DNA from: an uncultured Eubacteriales bacterium
GTDB lineage: Bacteria > Bacillota > Clostridia > Oscillospirales > Acutalibacteraceae
Direction of reading: 5' to 3'
Length of the DNA stretch: 6,458 nucleotides
NCBI GenBank assembly: GCA_900313475.1
Contig: OMRJ01000021.1
Span: 1 to 6,458 of the forward strand
Made by a program: the position numbers and the translations under genes. The notes below the pieces were generated by a model. The model searched no databases. It was not told where the DNA came from and saw nothing but the letters and a program-made list of their open reading frames with translations. Below are positions 1-5,710 of the stretch, piece after piece (position 1 is the first letter of the stretch; every line of letters starts with the position of its first letter).

Positions 1-529
1 CGCCGACGCCGAGTCCTATAAGACCGTGCTTTGTATTGCCCTGAAAGCGGAGCTGATTGTTAAGAGTAAGCGCGGAGGTCTGAAATGGAGAAGCTATGAG
101 AATATATTTAAGATAATTCTTTGCATACGGCAATATGGTGTCTGTCGAGCCTAAAAATTTCGCCAGCGGCTCAATAAATATCAGTCCCGCAGCACCTATT
201 GCAAGTCCCGTGAAGAACGACAGCACAAACGACGTAACCGCAAGCCTGCCGGCGCCGTCGTAATTCTTCTTGCCGAGCTCGCGCGACATGAAGTTTCCCG
301 CTCCGTGCCCGAACATGAACCCGACCGCCTGCAAAACAGCCATAAACGAAAAAACAACGCCTACGCTTCCGACTGCCGTGTCGTTGACCGTTGATACAAA
401 ATAAGAATCGGCAGCATTATAGATTGCCGTTATCAGCATGGACGCGACCGCGGGCGCGGAGAGCGCGGCAAGCAGGGAAAAAAGCGGACGCGTCGTAAGC
501 CTTATAAATTTTTCTTCGGTTTTATCCAC
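1..529 (-). CDS. MATE-family efflux transporter, N-terminal part (runs off the left edge)
   Basis: The first 176 residues of a multidrug and toxin extrusion (MATE) transporter, a 12-helix inner-membrane protein that exports cationic compounds using an Na+ or H+ gradient. A full member is about 450 residues, so roughly 60% lies outside the window. After a short charged N-terminus, residues 15-45 form the typical first helix ending in a Y-N-A-A-D-S-Y-F-V motif. A second hydrophobic stretch covers about 52-78, followed by the family signature F-M-S-R-E-L-G-K-K-N at 80-89 (the cytosolic SR-x-L-G loop), then helices at about 95-119 and from about 132 on. The start is GTG at 529-527 with AAGG (542-539) nine bases upstream; there is no in-frame ATG before an upstream TGA. 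An adjacent TTG at 532-530 is a less likely start. The substrate cannot be told. It sits 280 bases beyond the lipoprotein gene and probably has its own promoter. Family call firm, function broad. Confidence 0.9.
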   Translation of the reverse strand, partial: MDKTEEKFIRLTTRPLFSLLAALSAPAVASMLITAIYNAADSYFVSTVNDTAVGSVGVVFSFMAVLQAVGFMFGHGAGNFMSRELGKKNYDGAGRLAVTSFVLSFFTGLAIGAAGLIFIEPLAKFLGSTDTILPYAKNYLKYILIASPFQTSALTLNNQLRFQGNTKHGLIGLGVG

Positions 530-551
530 CAAAAAGCACCTTGATTCTTTA

Positions 552-569
552 AATACGGACTGCCGTATT
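552..569. repeat. perfect 7-base inverted repeat in the MATE leader
   Basis: AATACGG (552-558) and CCGTATT (563-569) are exact reverse complements around a 4-base centre. The element lies 10 to 30 bases upstream of the MATE ribosome-binding site at 542-539. AATACGG occurs again at 619-625, overlapping the proposed -10. It could be an operator for a dimeric repressor (TetR- or MarR-type proteins often control efflux genes) or a small RNA hairpin near the ribosome-binding site. A further short palindrome, CAATAATTG, sits just upstream at 576-584. Confidence 0.4.
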
Positions 570-616
570 CAGATGCAATAATTGTTTCCTTTTCCGCCTG
601 ACCGCGCACAAACAGC

Positions 617-644
617 ATAATACGGAAAATAACGCTGCAAAAAA
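617..644 (-). promoter_or_regulatory. candidate promoter for the MATE gene
   Basis: Reading the minus strand, a -10 element TATTAT (622-617) lies 16 bases after an all-T hexamer (644-639) in the -35 position. The -10 is good and the -35 is poor, a pattern often seen at activator-dependent promoters. The predicted start near 610 would give a leader of about 80 bases before the GTG at 529, and this leader would carry the inverted repeat at 552-569. Direct repeats lie 12 bases upstream of the -35. This rests on motif matching by eye only. Confidence 0.3.
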
Positions 645-655
645 GCGAATTTACT

Positions 656-674
656 TAAAGGCAACTAAAGGCAA
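656..674 (-). repeat. tandem 9-base direct repeat, 10-base period (candidate activator site)
   Basis: On the minus strand TTGCCTTTA occurs twice, at 674-666 and 664-656, identical over nine bases and separated by a single base. The 10-base period puts both copies on the same DNA face. It lies 12 bases upstream of the proposed -35 of the MATE promoter, where a response regulator or other direct-repeat-binding activator could act. The repeat is seen directly; its role is inference. Confidence 0.4.
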
Positions 675-735
675 TTCTTCGTAAAAATTCAGTCGTGATA
701 TAAAACAGGATGCATGTGCTTATGCGTTTGGGGCG

Positions 736-796
736 GCACTGCTTAACGGACAAAACGCGATTATGCCGTAAGCACTGCGCGCTCTGCCCGTTTTTT
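736..796 (+). terminator. plus-strand terminator-like structure with overlapping alternative hairpin
   Basis: Two mutually exclusive stems can form. The upstream one pairs 736-749 with 766-778 (12 pairs with one mismatch and one bulge). The second pairs 746-752 with 785-791 and CGCG 756-759 with 778-781, and is followed directly by six T residues (791-796), as in an intrinsic terminator read on the plus strand. On the minus strand no T-run follows either stem, so it does not look like the lipoprotein terminator. There is no plus-strand gene upstream for it to end. The stem with CGCG has an internal loop and an A-C mismatch, so its strength is uncertain. Confidence 0.35.
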
Positions 797-809
797 GTAT
801 GTTATGAAA

Positions 810-1520
810 TTATTTAACGGTTATTTTCAATACGGGATCGGTCATTTTTGCCGTAACACTGTCTGTTTTTGCGCCGCTGCTGTCACGTCCGACATCGAAA
901 TCCTTTGTTGTACCCGTAAAAGTTATCACATCACCCGATTTTGCATCGGCGGGAATACTGAACGTTACATCGGCGATCTGTGAGTTATCGATATCGAGCG
1001 TCGTCGCGACCATTCCCATTATGCGGCATATCTCCTCCGCTCCGTCGGCGGCTATCTGCATATCCGAAATTGAAGCGGTTGACACCTCGCTGTAGTGCGC
1101 CCCGTCGGATTTCACATAGAAATCAAAGCATGCCGTAAGCGGAGCTTTTTTAAGGCTGACGGTAACGGTGACCGCATCCCCTGCCGCATATTCCGATTTA
1201 ACGGTGGAAAGAACGAACTGCGGCGCGTCCTTTGCGGACTGAACGCTGACGTTTCCGTCCGAAGTACCGCTCCTGTCGTCGGAATTCTGTCCGCCCGGCG
1301 TGTTTTTACCGGTCGAGGCTTCGCCGACGATCTCCGTTACGGATTTCCCGTCGGCATCCGTAACGGCGATGCCGTGCGCATCGGTCTTAACTTCGACGCG
1401 TGTGCCTTCGGCTGCGGTCGTGTTCGTTTTATCTTCGGTGCCGCATGAAGCAAACGCGAAGGAAGCCGATATCATCAGCACCGCGATTACGGCGCAAAGT
1501 GTTTTTTTTATATTTTCCAT
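810..1520 (-). CDS. lipoprotein with a cohesin-like domain
   Basis: A 236-residue predicted surface lipoprotein. Residues 1-25 form a lipoprotein signal peptide (basic M-E-N-I-K-K, hydrophobic core, F-A-S before Cys26), so Cys26 is the likely lipid-anchored residue; Phe at -3 is slightly off consensus. Residues 27-100 are a Ser/Thr/Gly/Asp-rich linker containing two copies of T-D-A-x-G-x-x-V-T (46-54 and 54-62). Residues 101-236 are all-beta in character, with A-G-D-A-V-T-V-T-V-S-L near 113-123, F-D-F-Y-V near 132-136, and A-D-V-T-F-S-I-P-A-D-A-K-S-G-D near 183-197. This is the usual layout and length (about 135-140 residues) of a cohesin module. The ATG at 1520 has AGAGG nine bases upstream. 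It starts 24 bases after rpoD with no visible terminator, so co-transcription with dnaG-rpoD is likely. Lipoprotein status is firm; cohesin assignment is moderate, and another Ig-like fold is possible. Confidence 0.8.
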   Translation of the reverse strand: MENIKKTLCAVIAVLMISASFAFASCGTEDKTNTTAAEGTRVEVKTDAHGIAVTDADGKSVTEIVGEASTGKNTPGGQNSDDRSGTSDGNVSVQSAKDAPQFVLSTVKSEYAAGDAVTVTVSLKKAPLTACFDFYVKSDGAHYSEVSTASISDMQIAADGAEEICRIMGMVATTLDIDNSQIADVTFSIPADAKSGDVITFTGTTKDFDVGRDSSGAKTDSVTAKMTDPVLKITVK

Positions 1521-1544
1521 AGTCTTTTTCCTCTTTCTTTTTTA

Positions 1545-2621
1545 TCAGACAAAATCTCTCAGGCGCTTGCTTCTGTTCGGATGACGAAGCTTACGAAGCG
1601 CCTTTGCCTCTATTTGGCGAATGCGTTCACGCGTAACGTTAAACTCCTTGCCCACTTCTTCAAGCGTGCGGGGATGACCGTCTTCAAGCCCGAAACGAAG
1701 CGCAAGCACCTTGGCTTCGCGAGGGGTAAGCGTGCTCAAAGCGTTGGCGATCTCCTCTTTCAGCAGAGTCTGGCTCGCGGCGTCAACAGGCGCCATAGCG
1801 TCCTCATCGGGGATAAAGTCGCCGAGATGGCTGTCCTCCTCCTCGCCGATGGGTGTTTCGAGCGACACCGGCTCCTGCGAAACACGCATTATCTCGCGCA
1901 CCTTTTCGGCGGGCATATCGAGAAGCGACGCGATATCTTCCGCTGTCGGTTCTTTTCCGAACTGGTGAAGAAGCTGTGAATTTGCTTTCTTGACTTTGTT
2001 TATGGTTTCGACCATATGAACGGGGATTCGTATGGTACGCGCCTGATCGGCAATGGCTCTCGTTATCGCCTGACGTATCCACCATGTGGCATATGTCGAA
2101 AACTTAAATCCTTTGGTGTAATCAAATTTTTCAACGGCTTTAATAAGACCGAGGTTTCCCTCCTGGATAAGATCCAAAAACTGCATGCCTCTGCCCGAAT
2201 ATTTTTTTGCTATACTGACCACAAGACGGAGGTTAGCCTCCTCCAAACGGTGTTTTGCCGCCTTATCGTTCTGACCGATACGCATGGCAAGGTCAATTTC
2301 TTCCTCGGGAGTAAGAAGCGGAATCTTGCCTATCTCCTTAAGGTAGACCTTGACGGGATCGTCCATTGCAAGGTTTTTGCTGTCCTCGCCCGTGTCGTAT
2401 GCCTTTGCTATATCCGAATCGAAGCTCAACGCGTCGAGAGCCGTCTCCGACATGTCGTCGGCAACCTCGATGCCGTTCTGCTCGATAAGCTCATACAGCT
2501 TGTCCAGCTCGTCGATCTCGAAATCGTATTCGATAATGAGCGAGTCGATATCCTGTGTCGAGAGCTTGCCCGCAGCCTTTCCTTTTTCGATAAGATGATT
2601 GATAGCGGTTTTTTTATCCAT
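1545..2621 (-). CDS. rpoD: RNA polymerase primary sigma factor RpoD/SigA
   Basis: A 358-residue housekeeping sigma-70 factor that directs RNA polymerase to -35/-10 promoters. Region 1.1 is short (about 1-60); region 1.2 begins at D-D-P-V-K-V-Y-L-K-E-I-G (87-98). Regions 2.1-2.4 span about 130-193, with N-L-R-L-V-V-S-I-A-K-K-Y, the core-binding D-L-I-Q-E-G-N-L-G-L-I-K-A-V-E-K-F-D, and Y-A-T-W-W-I-R-Q-A-I-T-R. Trp180/Trp181 and Gln184/Thr187 match the -10 melting and -12 contact residues. Region 3 starts at R-I-P-V-H-M (198-203). Region 4.2 holds the helix-turn-helix at 319-341 with Arg331, Glu332 and Arg335 in -35-contact positions. No large insert follows region 1.2, as usual in Firmicutes. 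The reading frame stays open for 82 codons upstream into dnaG, but the ATG at 2621 (AAAGGG ten bases upstream, protein starting M-D-K-K-T) matches the family. It lies 19 bases after dnaG. Confidence 0.98.
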   Translation of the reverse strand: MDKKTAINHLIEKGKAAGKLSTQDIDSLIIEYDFEIDELDKLYELIEQNGIEVADDMSETALDALSFDSDIAKAYDTGEDSKNLAMDDPVKVYLKEIGKIPLLTPEEEIDLAMRIGQNDKAAKHRLEEANLRLVVSIAKKYSGRGMQFLDLIQEGNLGLIKAVEKFDYTKGFKFSTYATWWIRQAITRAIADQARTIRIPVHMVETINKVKKANSQLLHQFGKEPTAEDIASLLDMPAEKVREIMRVSQEPVSLETPIGEEEDSHLGDFIPDEDAMAPVDAASQTLLKEEIANALSTLTPREAKVLALRFGLEDGHPRTLEEVGKEFNVTRERIRQIEAKALRKLRHPNRSKRLRDFV

Positions 2622-2640
2622 ACCTTCCGTGCCCTTTCTT

Positions 2641-4410
2641 TTATTGCTGCTTTTTGCGTTTTGCTTCCATTGCTTTAAGCCAATCGTCATCGGAAAGACC
2701 GCGCGCCGTCCGCGGACGCGACATTTTCTCCTTTTCGGCAATAAGCGTTTGTATACACTGCTCGCACCCCTGCGGATTTTCGTCCGTAAATTTACCGAGA
2801 GTGAACAAATATGAAATATATGAAATATCGTCATTTTCGGCGTTGTTGCCGAAAGCCGAAATATCAAGACTTCTGCCCGATTTTATTCTCGCCGATATAT
2901 CTTCAAAAAACCGTCTGTTATACGGCGTGACAAACAAATCCGCAGACAGTCTTGACGCCAGCTTCTTGAGATAATCGGGATTTTTTATGAGCGCGGCAAG
3001 CAGAAATTCCTCCGCCTTTGCCGCCCTGAGATATTTTTTCCGGTCCGGATTCCTGATTTTCGAATCCTCACCCGCCGCCGCCTTTGCGGCGTTTTCAAAT
3101 TCCGCCGTCGATTCTCTGCGGCGTTCGCGTTTGCGCGCTTTTTCCGTCTGCGTCTTAACGGAATCGGTCGAAACCGACAACTCGGACGCAAGACGCGAGG
3201 TGTAAATATCGCGCTCCATGGCGTTGCCGACATCCGCAAGAATTTCCACTGCATCGTTGAGATAGCCGAGACGCCCGTCGTCGGTAGAGAGGTCATATTT
3301 TTCACGCGCACGCTTAAGCGCAAATTCGGTGTCATTGTCGGCTCGGGAAATGACCTTCTGCATGCGTTCGCGCCCGTGCTCCTTTATTACCTCGTCCGGA
3401 TCCTTGCCCTCACCGGTGTAATCGAGCACTTTTATCTTAATCGGCGCATTTTTCAGCAGACGAAGCGCACGCTCCGTAGCTTTTCGCCCCGCTTCGTCGG
3501 AATCGAAGGACAGAAACAGTTCATCGCAGTAGCGCGACAAAAGATTTATCTGCTCGCTTGTAAACGCGGTTCCGAGTCCCGCCACTGCATTGGTGAAACC
3601 CGCCTGATGCATGGCGATAACGTCCATATAGCCCTCGCAGAGGATAAGCTGCCGTCCGCTGTTGTTTTTTGCGAAATTCAATGCGTAGATTCCCTGTCCC
3701 TTGCGGTACACCGGCGTATCGGACGAGTTCAGGTATTTCGGCTTCGAGTCGTCAAGCACACGTCCGCCGAACGCCGTAACATTGCCGCGCAGGTCTATTA
3801 TCGGAAAAATAAGCCTGTTTCTGAACGCGTCTATCGTGCCGCCGTTTTTTGTTTTGCGGGCAAGGTCAAACGATACAAGCTCATCCTCGTTAAATCCCTT
3901 TTTTTTCAGGTGCTTCAGGAGCGCGTCCCATCTGTCCGGCGCATATCCCAAACCGAACCGCGTAACGGTTTCGGGTGACAGACGGCGTTTTTTTATGTAT
4001 TCGTTCGCGGCGGCTGCCTCCGGCAGCGACAAACACGAATGATAAAACCGTGCTGCCTCGCGGTTTGCCTCATAACATCGGCGGCGCATAGAAATCCGCG
4101 CGTCATCCGCTTCGTCCGTCGGCATATTCATGCCCGCCTTTTCGCAGAGATATTTCACGGCTTCGGTGAAATCGAGACGTTCTATGTTTTTTATAAAGGT
4201 TATTGCGTCGCCGCCCGCTCCGCAGCCGAAGCAGTAATATGACTGTGTATCGCGGTAGATGACGAAGCTGGGAGTTTTTTCGGTGTGAAACGGACAGAGC
4301 GCAACCGGCGTGCGGGTTCCGCGGTGACGAATATCCGTATATTTGCCTATAAGCTCCTCTATGTCGATATGCGAACGAAGCTCGGTCAGAAATTCATCAC
4401 TGAAGCGCAT
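2641..4410 (-). CDS. dnaG: DNA primase DnaG
   Basis: A 589-residue bacterial primase, which makes RNA primers at the replication fork with the DnaB helicase. Numbering from the ATG at 4410: the zinc-binding domain has C39-P-F-H42 and C60-F-G-C63 (CHC2-type). The catalytic core follows, with F-G-L-G-Y-A near 152-157, F-R-N-R-L-I-F-P-I near 196-204 and K-Y-L-N-S-S near 225-230. The TOPRIM motifs are E259-G-Y-M-D and D303-S-D305-E-A-G, giving the acidic metal-binding residues. A charged, probably flexible stretch (about 420-460) leads to a C-terminal helicase-interaction domain (about 465-589), which is divergent as usual. An in-frame ATG five codons upstream (4425) would give 594 residues, but only the 4410 ATG has a ribosome-binding site (six Gs, seven bases away), and M-R-F-S-D-E-F matches typical primase starts. 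Length is normal (B. subtilis about 600). First gene of a dnaG-rpoD operon. Confidence 0.97.
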   Translation of the reverse strand: MRFSDEFLTELRSHIDIEELIGKYTDIRHRGTRTPVALCPFHTEKTPSFVIYRDTQSYYCFGCGAGGDAITFIKNIERLDFTEAVKYLCEKAGMNMPTDEADDARISMRRRCYEANREAARFYHSCLSLPEAAAANEYIKKRRLSPETVTRFGLGYAPDRWDALLKHLKKKGFNEDELVSFDLARKTKNGGTIDAFRNRLIFPIIDLRGNVTAFGGRVLDDSKPKYLNSSDTPVYRKGQGIYALNFAKNNSGRQLILCEGYMDVIAMHQAGFTNAVAGLGTAFTSEQINLLSRYCDELFLSFDSDEAGRKATERALRLLKNAPIKIKVLDYTGEGKDPDEVIKEHGRERMQKVISRADNDTEFALKRAREKYDLSTDDGRLGYLNDAVEILADVGNAMERDIYTSRLASELSVSTDSVKTQTEKARKRERRRESTAEFENAAKAAAGEDSKIRNPDRKKYLRAAKAEEFLLAALIKNPDYLKKLASRLSADLFVTPYNRRFFEDISARIKSGRSLDISAFGNNAENDDISYISYLFTLGKFTDENPQGCEQCIQTLIAEKEKMSRPRTARGLSDDDWLKAMEAKRKKQQ

Positions 4411-4417
4411 GCCGTAT

Positions 4418-4423
4418 CCCCCC
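4418..4423 (-). promoter_or_regulatory. ribosome-binding site that decides the dnaG start
   Basis: Six consecutive Gs on the minus strand sit seven bases before the ATG at 4410 and can pair with the CCUCC of 16S rRNA through one G-U wobble. This run overlaps the last base of the upstream ATG (4425-4423), which itself has only T-rich sequence in front of it. This favours 4410 as the true start. Confidence 0.6.
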
Positions 4424-4449
4424 ATCCCGAAAAAAAATAGCTTTCGACT

Positions 4450-4478
4450 ATTATATACCGAATAAAAATAAAAAATAC
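4450..4478 (-). promoter_or_regulatory. promoter of the dnaG-rpoD operon
   Basis: A perfect -10 TATAAT (4455-4450) on the minus strand is preceded by a very AT-rich tract up to about 4510 that could act as an UP element. With a 17-base spacer the -35 position (4478-4473) reads GTATTT, which is weak. The predicted start near 4443 leaves a leader of about 33 bases before ATG 4410. If real, this sigma-A type promoter would be read by the operon's own product RpoD, giving autoregulation. Confidence 0.6.
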
Positions 4479-4499
4479 TTTATTATTTGAAAATTTTTT

Positions 4500-4535
4500 A
4501 AAAAGAAACGCACATTCGGCTGCACGCGGTGCTTT
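4500..4535 (-). terminator. possible weak terminator after the YigZ gene
   Basis: Nine bases beyond the stop codon of the YigZ gene, AAAGCAC (4535-4529) can pair with GTGC plus TTT (4513-4506, with one bulged G), followed by TTTTT (4504-4500). The loop is about 15 bases and the stem is short and imperfect, so termination may be partial. It lies upstream of the dnaG promoter, where an operon boundary is expected. Confidence 0.3.
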
Positions 4536-4543
4536 ATGTCAAA

Positions 4544-5164
4544 TTAAACGCAAATATCATATTTTTCGCCGACCTTGACTGCTATAAGCTCTCCGTAACT
4601 CATATCGGCAAGCCTTTTGTGCATGATTTCGCTTTTGTCTGCATGAATACGGAACACGATTCGCACATGAGCCGAAAAATCGGTGCTCTCCACGGTGCCG
4701 CCGCACGAAACGATAAGCTTTTCGAGACGTTCGTATCTGCTGTAGTCGGACTCTGCTTCAAAGACCTCGCAAAGTCCCATTTTCACGATTCCCGCCGCTT
4801 CGACGGCAAGACCTGCCGAGTGGGAATATGCCCGAACAAGTCCGCCCGCGCCGAGAAGAATACCTCCGAAATAGCGCGTTACGACAATGCAGACGTCGGT
4901 AAGTCCGCTCTTTTTTATTACGTCAAGCGTCGGCTGCCCCGCGGTGCCCTGCGGCTCTCCGTCGTCGGAATAGCGTGAATATTCGGGGTAACGCACTGCA
5001 TACGCGTAGACATTGTGTGTTGCTTCGCGGTGCTTTGCCCGAACGGAATTTATAAACCCAACCGCTTCCTCCGCCGTTGACACGGGTTTGCAGCAGCCGA
5101 TAAACCGCGATTTGTTTACGATATATTCAGTCTCGGCATACTTGCCTACGGTCAAATATTCCAT
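4544..5164 (-). CDS. yigZ: YigZ/IMPACT-family protein
   Basis: A 206-residue member of the YigZ family (YvyE in Bacillus), related to eukaryotic IMPACT. The N-terminal UPF0029 domain (about 1-125) carries the family motifs K-S-R-F-I-G (18-23), A-T-H-N-V-Y-A-Y (48-55), R-Y-S-D-D-G-E-P-Q-G-T-A-G-Q-P (64-78) and V-V-T-R-Y-F-G-G-I-L-L-G-A-G-G-L-V-R-A-Y (94-113). The C-terminal part (about 130-206) is the DUF1949-type alpha/beta domain. Length is the family norm. The biochemical role in bacteria is not settled; translation- or nucleic-acid-related roles have been proposed from structure and the IMPACT relationship. The ATG at 5164 has AAAGGG nine bases upstream. It begins 49 bases past the rpmE terminator, and I see no good promoter of its own in that gap, so it may depend on read-through or a weak promoter. 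Family assignment is firm. Confidence 0.95.
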   Translation of the reverse strand: MEYLTVGKYAETEYIVNKSRFIGCCKPVSTAEEAVGFINSVRAKHREATHNVYAYAVRYPEYSRYSDDGEPQGTAGQPTLDVIKKSGLTDVCIVVTRYFGGILLGAGGLVRAYSHSAGLAVEAAGIVKMGLCEVFEAESDYSRYERLEKLIVSCGGTVESTDFSAHVRIVFRIHADKSEIMHKRLADMSYGELIAVKVGEKYDICV

Positions 5165-5212
5165 ATACTTTTTCCCTTTCGCGTTTTTCCCTGCTGTTTT
5201 CTTTTCGACAGG

Positions 5213-5249
5213 AAAAAATCAAGCGGCAACGTATGCTCCGCTGCCGCTT
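5213..5249 (-). terminator. intrinsic terminator of rpmE
   Basis: On the minus strand AAGCGGCA (5249-5242) pairs perfectly with TGCCGCTT (5228-5221) around a 13-base loop, followed after two bases by six Ts (5218-5213). It lies 40 bases beyond the rpmE stop. A standard Rho-independent terminator. Confidence 0.85.
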
Positions 5250-5288
5250 CTGTGCATAATCTGCGCTGATATTAACCCGTGTTCAGAA

Positions 5289-5495
5289 TCAGTTGTTACC
5301 CATATTATAGCGTTTCTTGAATCTGTCAACACGTCCGCCGGTATCGACGAGCTTCTGCTTACCTGTGAAGAACGGATGGCAGTTGGAGCAAATATCAACA
5401 CGAAGGTTATCGCTCGTTGAGCAAGTCTCGAACGTTGCGCCGCAAGCGCATTTAACAACGACGGGCTTATAGTTGGGATGGATTCCCTGCTTCAT
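5289..5495 (-). CDS. rpmE: 50S ribosomal protein L31 (type A, zinc-binding)
   Basis: A 68-residue L31, a small protein of the large ribosomal subunit that helps bridge it to the small subunit at the central protuberance. It starts M-K-Q-G-I-H-P-N-Y and carries Cys16, Cys18, Cys36 and Cys39 (C-A-C and C-S-N-C-H-P-F-F-T-G), the zinc ligands of the C+ form, and ends with the conserved D-x-G-G-R-V-D-R-F-K-K-R-Y. In many Firmicutes this C+ form is exchanged for a cysteine-free paralogue during zinc starvation. The frame is open 12 codons further upstream, but the ATG at 5495 matches the family start and has a strong AGAGGTGA eight bases away (5511-5504). It has its own promoter, leader and terminator, so it is a monocistronic unit or nearly so. 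Confidence 0.98.
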   Translation of the reverse strand: MKQGIHPNYKPVVVKCACGATFETCSTSDNLRVDICSNCHPFFTGKQKLVDTGGRVDRFKKRYNMGNN

Positions 5496-5543
5496 AATAT
5501 TTTTCACCTCTTTCGGATGCTGATACAACATAAGAAAACGGAC

Positions 5544-5579
5544 GGGATATCGAGTGCCACGGGCGGGCGCACGTATCCC
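5544..5579 (-). promoter_or_regulatory. structured 5' leader of rpmE (candidate ribosomal-protein leader)
   Basis: Between the rpmE promoter and its ribosome-binding site, GGGATA (5579-5574) pairs with TATCCC (5549-5544). Inside this stem GTGC (5572-5569) pairs with GCAC (5557-5554) around a C-rich 11-base loop, with an asymmetric internal loop between the two stems. The leader is about 95 bases long. Conserved L31 leaders that probably mediate autoregulation are known in several bacterial groups, including Firmicutes, so this may be one. Whether it matches a described class cannot be told by eye. Confidence 0.45.
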
Positions 5580-5597
5580 CGCTTAAATAGTAAAAGT

Positions 5598-5626
5598 ATT
5601 CTATCACATCCGAACCGCAAAATCAA
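5598..5626 (-). promoter_or_regulatory. sigma-A promoter of rpmE
   Basis: TTGATT (5626-5621) and TAGAAT (5603-5598) are separated by exactly 17 bases on the minus strand, with a TGA extended -10 (TG-n) immediately before the -10. Five of six -10 bases match consensus. The predicted start is near 5591, giving a 95-base leader. This is the best promoter in the window. Confidence 0.8.
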
Positions 5627-5710
5627 TAGTTATTTTAGGATTTTTTGTCGGAGGGAGAAAACCCGTTGTTCTGTTATGGGTACCGTTATGCCGTTTTCGG
5701 TTTTGAAAAA

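Noticed and set aside
736..796. Reading the 736-796 structure as the minus-strand terminator of the lipoprotein gene
   Set aside because: On the minus strand the stems are preceded by an A-run but not followed by a T-run, so it does not fit a Rho-independent terminator in that direction.
2016..2678. A 220-codon open frame on the plus strand opposite rpoD
   Set aside because: It is antisense to highly conserved sigma regions, has no recognisable domain, and its openness follows from the codon use of rpoD.
2622..2867. An 82-codon N-terminal extension of RpoD overlapping the end of dnaG
   Set aside because: It is a basic, low-sense translation of dnaG coding sequence in another frame. RpoD homologues begin at the ATG at 2621, which has its own ribosome-binding site.
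3376..3978. A 200-codon open frame on the plus strand opposite dnaG
   Set aside because: It is a shadow of the primase catalytic core; the protein shows no family motif and there is no ribosome-binding site suggesting translation.
4514..4542. A perfect TTGACA (4542-4537, minus strand) just after the yigZ stop codon as a -35 for dnaG
   Set aside because: With a 17- or 18-base spacer the -10 position reads CCGAAT or CGAATG, so no promoter follows it. The TATAAT at 4455-4450 is much too far away.
4529..4978. A 149-codon plus-strand open frame opposite yigZ
   Set aside because: It lies entirely antisense to a gene with intact family motifs and shows no features of its own.
5551..5572. The GC-rich C-rich loop in the rpmE leader as a zinc (Zur) operator
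   Set aside because: It has no symmetrical AT-rich Zur-box pattern and lies downstream of the predicted transcription start; an RNA leader structure explains it better.
5647..5710. A terminator after the secreted protein gene
   Set aside because: AAAACC and GGTTTT can pair around a loop of over 30 bases and shorter GC stems exist, but no compact stem with a proper T-run was found, so no terminator is called.
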